A stretch of DNA of 64,000 nt from VXNE01 sp963668365 (GTDB lineage: Bacteria > Pseudomonadota > Gammaproteobacteria > Pseudomonadales > Azotimanducaceae), in assembly GCA_963668365.1 (NCBI GenBank), contig OY764266.1, positions 3,162,001-3,226,000 on the forward strand, given 5' to 3'. Below, one piece after another: positions 46,321 to 53,945 of the stretch (the first letter of the stretch is position 1; each line of letters begins with the position of its first letter). Under the pieces are notes generated by a model that ran no database searches, was not told the origin of the DNA, and was given only the letters and a program-made list of their open reading frames with translations. The position numbers and the translations under genes were made by a program.

Positions 46321-47672
46321 CGACGGCGCTGGACGCCGAGGCGGGGCGGCTGCTCGGGGACGGGGTGCTGGACGGGATCGGCTTCGAGCGGCTGGAACGC
46401 GCCTGCCGCCGGGTCGCCCTGGAGGCGATGGGCCGGGCGCTGGCGGCGCGGCTGAACGCCGACCGCTCGGACGAGCGCGGGCCGCGGCTGGCGTGCCCTC
46501 GGCGGGACCGAAGCGACCACCGCGGCGACGGCCTGGCGCGCTACGCCGGGCGGCGCGCGAAGACCTTCGTCACGGCGCTCGGGGAGATGGAGCTCTCGCG
46601 CGCGTGGTACCACTGCGACGGCTGCGGCCGCGGCTTCGCGCCGCGCGACCGGGAACTCGGCTTCGGCAAAGGCGGTCTGTCGCCGGCGGTGCTGCGCATG
46701 GTCGGCTGCGCGGCGGGCGAGGTGAGCTTCGCCGCGGCCGGTTCCCTGCTGCACGAGCTGGCGGGCCTGAACGTCGACGCCAAGACGGTGGAGCGCCGCG
46801 CCGAGGCGCTCGGCCGCGAAATCGCGGCGGACGAACGGGAACGGGCCGCGGCCGGGCCCGCCACCGCGCCCACGCTGTATCTCGGTCTCGACGGCACCGG
46901 CGTGCCGGTGCGCGGGGCCGAGACCGAAGGGCGGGCCGGCAAGCAGCCGGACGGTTCCGCGAGGACGCGCGAGGCGAAGCTCGCGGTGGTGTGGTCCGCC
47001 GAGCGGACCGGCGCCGACGGCGCCCCGGCGCGCGACCCCGGCTCGGTCACCTGCTCCGCCGCCATCGAGTCCGCCGCCACGCGCGACACCGACGCCGTTC
47101 CCGCGCCCTTCGCGCAGCGCGTCGTGCGCGAGGCCGCGCGGCGCGGCTTCGGCGCCGCCGAACGCCGCGTGGTGATCGGCGACGGCGCGGCCTGGATCTG
47201 GAACATCGCCGCGGAGCACTTCCCCGGCGCCGTCGAGATCGTCGACGTGTTCCACGCCGCCGAACACCTGTTCGACATCGGCCGGGCCGTCTACGGAGAC
47301 GACAACGATCTCGCCCGCGTCTGGGCGGAGCAGCGCCGCGGCGAGCTCCTCGCCGGCGACTTCGACGACCTGCTCCGGGCCGTCGGCGCCCACGCCGGCC
47401 GCTGCGAGGAGGCCCGCAAGGGGCGCGCCTACTTCGCCGGCAACCGCCGCCGCATGGACTATCCCCGGTTCCGCGCCCTGGGACTGTGCATCGGCAGCGG
47501 CGTCGTCGAGGGCGCCTGCAGGAACGTCGTCGCCTGCCGCCGCAAATTGACCCTTCATCTCACAATCGAGACGTACACCCGTCAGCCGATCGACAATTCT
47601 GGGAACGTTGTCCCCAAGACTAGTCCGGAGGCACATGTTCCGCTTGAAGACTTCATATTCCCCACAAGGTGA
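46285..47672 (+). CDS. ISKra4-type transposase, entered by probable -1 frameshift
   Basis: Coding begins after the slippery site (KGAPGSAFEARLATALDAEA). It has the zinc-finger-like CDGCGRGFAPRDRELGFGKG, the catalytic segment LYLGLDGTGVPV (first D), VIGDGAAWIWNIAAEHFPGA, IVDVFHAAEHLFD (second D), and GLCIGSGVVEGACRNVV with the catalytic E. Family members usually run a few tens of residues past this point; here the sequence changes to RRKLTLHLTIETYTR at the IS end, suggesting an internal deletion. The frame has no stop inside the IS and runs into the toxin tail, ending at 47672. A plain ATG start would be 46429. Confidence 0.85.
47581..47589 (+). repeat. Right 9-bp target duplication of the IS
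   Basis: GTCAGCCGA, identical to 45814-45822. Confidence 0.9.
47590..47672 (+). other. Last 27 codons of the Rhs toxin tip, separated by the IS
   Basis: Reads IDNSGNVVPKTSPEAHVPLE then DFIFPTR and stop. Joined to LQLHGQP at 45820 it forms one continuous C-terminus; endings like SPEAHIPLxxF are what I would expect after the VRVMPGNP part. IS plus one target copy is 1,767 bp, divisible by three, so both parts remain in the same phase. Confidence 0.8.
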
Positions 47673-47684
47673 AGGAGCAACAGT

Positions 47685-48038
47685 ATGTCGCTAGTGCCAT
47701 GGCAACAAGGGGTAGTAGAGTGTTTGCGAGAACTGTCGGATATCGACCTCCAAAGGAGGGCCTGGTTGGAAGGAATGTATGAACTCTGTCCCGATCCAGC
47801 CGAACTTCTTTGTCAAATATTTGATGACACTGGAGTTCTCGCAGAACTTAACGCTGGTCAGGCTTTTTCCCCGAAGTGCGATGCGTTGCTGAGAAAGCTC
47901 CACCGAATGACCGATGCAGTTGATGTAGAGCGGCGGCCAGAATATCTTTTGGAGGATCCGAAATGGATAGAGGTCACTTCGATGGCAAAGATCGCGTTGG
48001 ACGAGATCACAAAGTTGTCAGACTCCGTCCAGAGCTAG
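47685..48038 (+). CDS. Probable immunity protein for the Rhs toxin
   Basis: 117 residues, helical and acidic, no signal peptide, so cytoplasmic. AAGGAGCAA precedes the ATG and only 12 bases separate it from the toxin stop, the usual place of an immunity gene. Its DNA is clearly lower in GC than the neighbourhood, like the toxin tip, suggesting that tip and immunity gene arrived together. I do not recognise a named family; neutralising the toxin tip is inference from position. Confidence 0.7.
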   Translation: MSLVPWQQGVVECLRELSDIDLQRRAWLEGMYELCPDPAELLCQIFDDTGVLAELNAGQAFSPKCDALLRKLHRMTDAVDVERRPEYLLEDPKWIEVTSMAKIALDEITKLSDSVQS

Positions 48039-48143
48039 CGAGGCTCCGCCTCAGACCAACAAGGCATATGAACTAACTTCCATGCTATTTATTTATTTGC
48101 ATATTTGTGAATTTGCAACCCAACTGTGAACATAAGCGGGCGC

Positions 48144-48978
48144 ACACGAGGAGCGCCTGCTCGACGGGCACCCCGACTACGCGTCGGTGCACAAGACCCG
48201 CGTCGGCGCCGGCATCGTCGAGGTGCGCACGCTGTCGCACCCGGACGCCGCGAACAACAACGCGCAGACCGCGGCCTCGAGTCTGGAGTACCTGCACCGC
48301 GACCACCTGGGCTCGGTGGAGGCGGTCACGGACGCGTCCGGCGCCAGGCTGGCGACCCTGGCGCACGACCCGTTCGGGGCGCGGCGCAAGGCGGACTGGA
48401 CGCGGTCGCTCGACTCAGGCGAGATCGAGAAGCTGGCGGACGACCTGAAGCTCAAGGTCAGCCGGGGCTACTCGGACCACGAGCACCTCGACCGCGCCGG
48501 GTTCATCCACATGAACGGGCGCGTCCACGACCCGCGCACCGGTCGGTTCCTGAGCCCCGACCCGATCGTCGAGGACCCCGCGTTCAGCCAGAGCTGGCAC
48601 AGCTACAGCTACGTCGCCAACAGCCCGCTGAGCCTGGTCGACCCGACGGGCCTGTCCATCGCGCCGTGCCCGATACCCGCGGCCGACTTCTCATGCAATC
48701 CGATCGGCTCGCCGGGCGGGTTCGGCGGAGCGATCCAGACGATCGTCTCGAACATCCATCGGGTTCGCTTCGAGGTCCTGGTCTACGACACGCTCGTGTT
48801 CGGCGGCGCCGGCGACATGCCCGGCGAGCGGGAATACGTGTTCGACGTGCTCTCGGTGATCCGGGTCTTCGTGACGGTGGCAAGCGAGAGCGTCGAGCGC
48901 GAAGTGCCCGCCGACGACAAGAGCGAAGCCGACGAGCCGATGGACGCTCTACCGGCGCGGGCCGCGCGACGGTTCTGA
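48144..48978 (+). pseudogene. Orphan Rhs core cassette (displaced C-terminal copy)
   Basis: 48144-48944 repeats 44568-45367 with few differences: HEERLLDGHPDYASVHKTRV through the core FLSPDPIVEDPAFSQSWHSY to DDKSEADEPMD. A TAA lies just upstream in frame and there is no start with a ribosome site, so it is silent. After EPMD it switches to a short tip (ALPARAARRF, stop 48976-48978). Such orphan cassettes in other bacteria can recombine into the main rhs gene and swap toxin tips. This copy keeps the C lost at 45244 in the main gene. Confidence 0.8.
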
Positions 48979-49125
48979 AGCGCGAGCCGCCGCGCTTCCC
49001 TGAGCGATACGTCCCGAAGGCTGCCGAGCTCGCGCGGAACGCCGCCGATCAAGATGCGCTGCACCCAGGACTTGCCGCAGTGTGACACAATGAGCCGTTG
49101 GTTTGGCATCAATAGGAGCATTGCC
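48979..49125. other. Short region after the orphan cassette
   Basis: One shifted frame continues KREPPRFPERYVPKAAELAR to a stop at 49083-49085 and might be the remains of the orphan's own tip. No immunity-like gene follows. Confidence 0.35.
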
Positions 49126-49503
49126 ATGACCCGTAATTTGACCTTGGCAGTCTGCGGTCTGATCGCGCTGGGCGGCGAGTTCGCCTGGGCAAAGACAGCC
49201 ACCTGCACCATGACGTCGCTGGAAAGAACCGTGGAACTGCGCTACGAAAATCCCGGCGAGGCCGTTCCGTGCGAGATCGCCTATTCGAAACCCTCCGAGG
49301 AATTGGGCGAGCAGGTCCTTTGGCGCGCCGAGAACGAAGCCGGCTACTGCGAGGCGAGGTTCGAAGAGTTCGTGGACAAGCTGCGCGGGTTCGGCTGGAA
49401 CTGCGCCGGGACTGACAGCGACACCCCGCCGACCGACGACGAGGCCGACGCCGAGCCGGAGGCGACCGAGGGGGACGCCCCGGAGGCACCGACGTCGGAG
49501 TGA
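49126..49503 (+). CDS. Small exported protein of unknown function
   Basis: 125 residues from the ATG at 49126 with TAGGAGCA upstream. Signal peptide MTRNLTLAVCGLIALGGEFA ending near WAK. The mature part has four cysteines (CTM, PCEIAYS, YCEARF, NCAG) and an acidic Pro/Glu-rich tail. Similar small periplasmic proteins occur in marine gammaproteobacteria, but no name is assigned. Confidence 0.75.
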   Translation: MTRNLTLAVCGLIALGGEFAWAKTATCTMTSLERTVELRYENPGEAVPCEIAYSKPSEELGEQVLWRAENEAGYCEARFEEFVDKLRGFGWNCAGTDSDTPPTDDEADAEPEATEGDAPEAPTSE

Positions 49504-49512
49504 AGTCCGACA

Positions 49513-50850
49513 CTAGCCGGAAATCGCAACGTCGGCGAAGCGGATGCGCGCCATCAGCGCCGAGCGCTCGGGATTCCAATGCTGGATGTCGCCGATGGCG
49601 GCGATCTTGTTGAGCATCTCGTAGAAATTCCCCGCCACGGTGATATTGCGCACCGGGCGCATGCGTTCGCCGTCTCGGCACAGAAACCCGGCGGCGCCAA
49701 AACTGAAATCGCCGGAGACCGGGTTGCAGCCCGAGTGCAAGCCGGCCAGATCGACGATTTCCAGGTATTCGCCGCGGGCGAGGGATGGCTCGTCGGCATC
49801 GCCGGGCGCCACCTCGAGTTGGTGCAGGCCGACGCCGAGGGCGGACCGCGGGGATCGCGCGGCGTTTCCGGTGTTGGATACGCCGAAGTGTGACGCGGTC
49901 GCGCTGTTGTGCGCGAGGGTCTGCAAGACGCCGCCGCAGACAAGCGTGGTGGTTGCCGCGGGCAGTCCCTCGTCGTCGAACAGCGCATAGCCGAGGCCGT
50001 CCGCATTGAGGGGCGCATCGCGGATCGTGAGTTCCTCCACGGCAATGCGCTCTCCCAACCTGTCCCGCATCGGATTGATGCCGTCCCTGGCGGTCTTCGC
50101 CGAGTACATGTCGCGGAACGCGGCAAACAGTTCCGCCTGACGCTCGACGTCGAACAGGACGTCATAGTGTCGACTCGGCATGGCCTCCCCGTGCAGCAAG
50201 GCGAGACACCGCTGGTAGGTTTCGTCGACGATCCGGTCGGTATCGATCTGTTCGAAGCTGCGCGCGTGGCACTGCACGCCTTCCAGGGCATCTCTGGCGC
50301 CATCGCTCAGGAGCGCGTAGGCGAAGGCGCTGCACACGCGGCTCCTGCTGTACGCGGTCCGACCCGTGGTGGCGAAGACGTGTCGCTCCGCGGTCACGTC
50401 CCGCACGCCGTTGTAGGGCACGTTGCGGACCTTGTCCCGGGCGGTGAGTTCGCGCTCGAGATAGAGCGCCGCGTCGATCTTGGCCTCCACCGGCGTGGCA
50501 TCCGCCGGACAGAGCGTGGCATCGTCCGTCGCAAGCGACGTACCTCCGGCGGCAATGCCCTCGGTGGGATCGACGCGGGCGAAGGAGGCGTTGAGCAGCG
50601 CCTGTTCCACCATCGATTCGAGCGCATCGGCATCGGCCGCTTCGCTGTAGGCGATGCCCGCGCGGTCGTCCTTGACCACCCGCACGCCATAGACGCGGGT
50701 GGATTTCACCTTGTGCTCTTCGAGTTCGCCCGCGTGCGCCGAAAGCGAGAGCGACGATTCCGCCTCGACAATGAGGTCGCCCTCCGCGCCGGACGCAAGG
50801 ACCTTATCAAGCACCCGCCGCGCTTCGGCTTCGATGGTGGCGGCGGCCAT
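49513..50850 (-). CDS. pmbA: TldE/PmbA metalloprotease subunit
   Basis: 445 residues. It lacks the zinc motif and has the PmbA-type architecture, with the conserved C-terminal SGCNPVSGDFSFGAAGFLCR and NITVAGNFYEMLNKI. With TldD it forms the heterodimer that degrades unfolded peptides and matures peptides such as microcins. Its start overlaps the tldD stop by one base (ATGA), so the two are co-translated. Confidence 0.93.
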   Translation of the reverse strand: MAAATIEAEARRVLDKVLASGAEGDLIVEAESSLSLSAHAGELEEHKVKSTRVYGVRVVKDDRAGIAYSEAADADALESMVEQALLNASFARVDPTEGIAAGGTSLATDDATLCPADATPVEAKIDAALYLERELTARDKVRNVPYNGVRDVTAERHVFATTGRTAYSRSRVCSAFAYALLSDGARDALEGVQCHARSFEQIDTDRIVDETYQRCLALLHGEAMPSRHYDVLFDVERQAELFAAFRDMYSAKTARDGINPMRDRLGERIAVEELTIRDAPLNADGLGYALFDDEGLPAATTTLVCGGVLQTLAHNSATASHFGVSNTGNAARSPRSALGVGLHQLEVAPGDADEPSLARGEYLEIVDLAGLHSGCNPVSGDFSFGAAGFLCRDGERMRPVRNITVAGNFYEMLNKIAAIGDIQHWNPERSALMARIRFADVAISG

Positions 50851-52265
50851 CAGGCGTTCCCTCCGACCAGGATGTCGTCGACCTTCAGGGTTGCCTGACC
50901 CACCGTGGTCGGCACCAGTCCGGAGATCGAACCGCACATCCCGGTCGCCAGGGCGAAGTCGCTCCCCACCATCGATATGCGTTTCAGCACGTCCGGCCCC
51001 GTGCTGATCAGGGTCGCCGCCTTGACCGGGTGGCGGATTCTCCCGCCCTCCACGTAGTAGCCCTCGGTGACAGCGAAATTGAACTCGCCGGTCCCCGGCT
51101 GCACCGAGCCGCCCCCCATGTGGGACGCGTATATGCCGCGATCGATGGACGCGATCATGTCGTCGAAGCTGGCCGTTCCCGGTTCGATGAAGGTGTTCCG
51201 CATCCGCGATGCGGGCGCGAACCGATAGCTCTGGCGGCGTCCGGAGCCGGTGCGGGGCAGCGACGTCTGTGCGGCGCCGACGCGGTCGGCGAGGAAGTTG
51301 ACGAGCCTGCCGTCCTTGATGAGTTGGGTGCGTTCGGTGGACATCCCCTCGTCGTCGATATTGATGGAACCCCACTCCCCCACCAGCATTCCGTCGTCGA
51401 CGGCGTTGACTATCGGATTGGCGATCGTCTCGCCAAGTTTGTCGTGAAATGCGGAAGCCTTTTTCGCGACGGAGGTGGTCTCGAGGAGATGCCCGCAGGC
51501 TTCGTGAAAGATCACACCCCCGAAGCCGTTGCCGATCACCACCGGCATCCGCCCGGGCGGACAGGGCCTCGCCGACAGGTTCACGAGCGCCTGCCGCGCC
51601 GCCTCGGCGCCGCACTCGGCGGGATCCAGCATCTCGACGATCTCCCAGCCCCGCAGGCCACCGTCGTTCCTCCTCCCCGTGGCCTGCTCGCTGCCGTTGG
51701 AAGCAACCACCTGAAAGGAGGTCCGGATGTAGTGCCGCGTGTCGCGGATGTGCAGCCCTTCGCTGTTGAAGATCTCGACGGCCTGCTCGCGCTGGCCGCA
51801 GGCGCCCTGGGTCTGCGCTACCAGGTTGCTCGCGGCGCGCGCGGCCCGGTCCGCGTCGAGCAGGTAGACCACCTTGTCGCGAACTTCCGCGTCCCTGGTC
51901 AGGGTCCGTCGCGCACCGTGGATATCAGCCGCCGTGCGGAAGTCGAATGCCCGGGTGGCAACAGTCGGGTCGCGACGATCCTTGGCCGCAAGCTGCGAGA
52001 CGATGCGCTTCAGTTCGTCGGCTTCGGTGCTGTTGGTATAGCCGTAGAGCACCCTGGCGCCGTAGACCACCCGCACGCCGACGCCGAAGTCGATGCCGGA
52101 GGCGATGTCGCGGACCTGGTTCGACAGCGTGGCGATGTTGTTGACCTGGTTGCGTTCCACGAACACCTCGGCAAAGTCGGCGCCGAGAGCGATGGCATGG
52201 TCGATGGCGGATTGCGCGGCGCGAGTGTCGAGCACGGGAATCTCCCCTGGTGTCGTGTTTCCCAA
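50850..52265 (-). CDS. tldD: TldD metalloprotease
   Basis: 471 residues. The zinc-binding motif HEACGH is present in VIFHEACGHLLE; the C-terminal MVGSDFALATGMCGSISGLV is typical of TldD. It is the catalytic partner of PmbA. The ATG at 52265 is the first in the frame. Confidence 0.95.
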   Translation of the reverse strand: MGNTTPGEIPVLDTRAAQSAIDHAIALGADFAEVFVERNQVNNIATLSNQVRDIASGIDFGVGVRVVYGARVLYGYTNSTEADELKRIVSQLAAKDRRDPTVATRAFDFRTAADIHGARRTLTRDAEVRDKVVYLLDADRAARAASNLVAQTQGACGQREQAVEIFNSEGLHIRDTRHYIRTSFQVVASNGSEQATGRRNDGGLRGWEIVEMLDPAECGAEAARQALVNLSARPCPPGRMPVVIGNGFGGVIFHEACGHLLETTSVAKKASAFHDKLGETIANPIVNAVDDGMLVGEWGSINIDDEGMSTERTQLIKDGRLVNFLADRVGAAQTSLPRTGSGRRQSYRFAPASRMRNTFIEPGTASFDDMIASIDRGIYASHMGGGSVQPGTGEFNFAVTEGYYVEGGRIRHPVKAATLISTGPDVLKRISMVGSDFALATGMCGSISGLVPTTVGQATLKVDDILVGGNA

Positions 52266-52474
52266 GTGTATGGCACTTCGGCGCGCAACGAGGGGTGATC
52301 GAACTTCGGCGCATCATCCCGGGGCAGACCGTTGGGGACACCGAGCGTTGCGATCCCCCCGCGTAGCTGACACACTTTCCGCATGGCGCGAACCGGGGCC
52401 AATCGCATCCGTCGCCTCCGCCCCGACGGCGGGAGACGAGACAAGAGCCTTGGCGTGATGGAGGGGAGGAAGTA

Positions 52475-53872
52475 ATGGATCCGATGCCTGCCACTCTCGG
52501 CGAACTCCGGGCAGCCAACATTTCGGTGCCGTCCGTCAAGACCGAACTTCGCCGGAACCTGATCGGCAGGCTTGCCGGCGGCGACGATCTGTTCCCTAGC
52601 ATCGTCGGCTACGACGAAACCGTCATCCCGGAGATCCAGAACGCCATTCTGAGTGGCCAGGACCTGATTCTGCTCGGGGAACGCGGCCAGGCGAAGTCGC
52701 GCATCCTGCGCGGCCTGACCGCCCTGCTCGACGAGTACACGCCCATCCTGGACGGCACCGAGATTCCCGAGAATCCCGAATGCCCCGTCACCGAAGCGGG
52801 GAAGGCCATCGTCAGGGAACACGGCGACGACGCGCCGATTCGATGGCTGCACCGCGACGAGCGCTATGGGGAGAAGCTTGCGACACCGGACATCACCATC
52901 GCGGACCTGATCGGAGAGATCGATCCGATCAAGGTGGCGGAAGGCCGATACCTCTCCGACGCGCTGACCATACATTTCGGCCTCGTGCCGCGCATGAACC
53001 GCGGCATCTTCGCCATCAACGAGTTGCCCGACCTCACCGAGCGGATCCAGGTCGGCCTGCTCAACGTCATGGAGGAGCGCGACATCCAGATCCGCAGCCA
53101 CAAGGTGCGGCTATCCCTCGATGTCTTCCTTGTGGCGACCGCGAATCCAGAGGACTACACCAACCGCGGGCGCATCATCACCCCGCTGAAGGACCGCTAT
53201 GGCGCGCAGATTCGTACGCACTATCCAGAGTCCGCGAAGCAGGAAATCGCCATCATGGAGCGGGAAGCGTCGCAGTTCGACATGATGGGCCGCGAACTCC
53301 ATGCGCCTGCCTACATGCGCGAGATCGTCGCGGAAGTGACACACGTCGCCAGGCGATCGTCGGATATCAATCAGCGCTCCGGCGTCTCCGTGCGCATGTC
53401 GATCTCCAACTACGAGTCCCTGCTCGCCAACGCGTTCCGGCGGGCATTGCGACTCGGCGAATCCGAGGTCGTTCCGCGCATTTCCGACCTGTCATTCATC
53501 GGCCCGTCGCTGCAGGGCAAGGTTGAATTCGAAGCCATGGAAGAAGGCCAGGAGGACAAGATTCTCCAGCGCATCATCAACGCCGCCGTGAAGACCGTGT
53601 ACGACCGTCATATCGACACGGACAGGCTGGAGACCGTTGCCATGGCGTTCAACGAAGGCCTTTCCATCGAGACGGGAGAAGCAACGCCCGTCGAGGACTA
53701 CATCGACATGCTGGGCCGGGTGGATGGCCTGCGGGAGGCCGTCGCCGAGTTGGCCGGCGAGACCGGGCCGGGGCAGGTAGCCGCCGCAATCGAGTTCATC
53801 CTCGAAGGCCTGCACCTGCACGAGTTGCTGAACAAGCACGGCCTCCGTGGCCAGGCCGTCTTCACAGGGTAG
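52475..53872 (+). CDS. ChlI/MoxR-like AAA+ ATPase
   Basis: 465 residues. Walker A GERGQAKS, Walker B FAINELPDL (Asn-Glu as in magnesium-chelatase I-type proteins), and VFLVATANPEDYTNRGRIIT with arginine finger region. It resembles the AAA partner of VWA proteins of the CoxE/ChlD kind, and such a protein follows (663 residues). The pair probably forms a protein-remodelling or metal-insertion complex; the client is unknown. The ATG at 52475 has GGAGGAAG before it. Confidence 0.88.
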   Translation: MDPMPATLGELRAANISVPSVKTELRRNLIGRLAGGDDLFPSIVGYDETVIPEIQNAILSGQDLILLGERGQAKSRILRGLTALLDEYTPILDGTEIPENPECPVTEAGKAIVREHGDDAPIRWLHRDERYGEKLATPDITIADLIGEIDPIKVAEGRYLSDALTIHFGLVPRMNRGIFAINELPDLTERIQVGLLNVMEERDIQIRSHKVRLSLDVFLVATANPEDYTNRGRIITPLKDRYGAQIRTHYPESAKQEIAIMEREASQFDMMGRELHAPAYMREIVAEVTHVARRSSDINQRSGVSVRMSISNYESLLANAFRRALRLGESEVVPRISDLSFIGPSLQGKVEFEAMEEGQEDKILQRIINAAVKTVYDRHIDTDRLETVAMAFNEGLSIETGEATPVEDYIDMLGRVDGLREAVAELAGETGPGQVAAAIEFILEGLHLHELLNKHGLRGQAVFTG

Positions 53873-53945
53873 CCGCTGCGTGAAACCGAACCATCGCTTC
53901 CATCCACGAAATCCCGTAACCCGGCGACTGTCGGGCTAGACGCGC

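Larger units (their letters stand above)
45823..47580 (+). mobile_element. ISKra4-like insertion sequence, 1,758 bp
   Basis: The left end starts GGGTGTACGTC (45823-45833) and the right end finishes GACGTACACCC (47570-47580), an exact 11-bp inverted repeat with weaker pairing beyond it. A 9-bp direct repeat GTCAGCCGA flanks both sides. The two internal frames encode a DUF6788-type protein and an ISKra4-type transposase. It sits inside the toxin tip between the codons for HGQP and IDNSG. The transposase seems short at its C-terminus, so the copy may be defective. Confidence 0.92.
37956..47672 (+). pseudogene. SpvB-Rhs polymorphic toxin gene, frameshifted and IS-interrupted
   Basis: One ancestral gene read through four frameshifts and one IS. 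Order: Sec signal peptide (LAGFAIAVAGMALATTSWAS), Ig/PKD-like domain, FN3-like domain, a cadherin-like domain (AVLANDTDADGDDL), six FN3-like repeats, a second cadherin-like domain, SpvB-like N-terminal domain (about 41540-42200), YD repeats, Rhs core (44.6-45.1 kb, ending LSLVDPTGL), then a variable toxin tip. One-base shifts lie near 42062-42065 (extra base), 43128-43150 (missing), 44253 (extra) and 45244 (missing). The TTG at 37956 is preferred for start because GGAGCAGG precedes it; a GTG at 37926 is possible. Removing 45823-47589 restores the tip. Exported toxins of this class act on neighbouring cells. Confidence 0.85.

Noticed and set aside
47560..47672. A real transposase-toxin fusion protein
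   Set aside because: The tail after the IS end belongs to the toxin, as shown by the target duplication; the shared frame is coincidental.
37956..49085. T6SS effector locus
   Set aside because: No VgrG, PAAR, Hcp or DUF4123-type adaptor is present and the protein has a Sec signal peptide.
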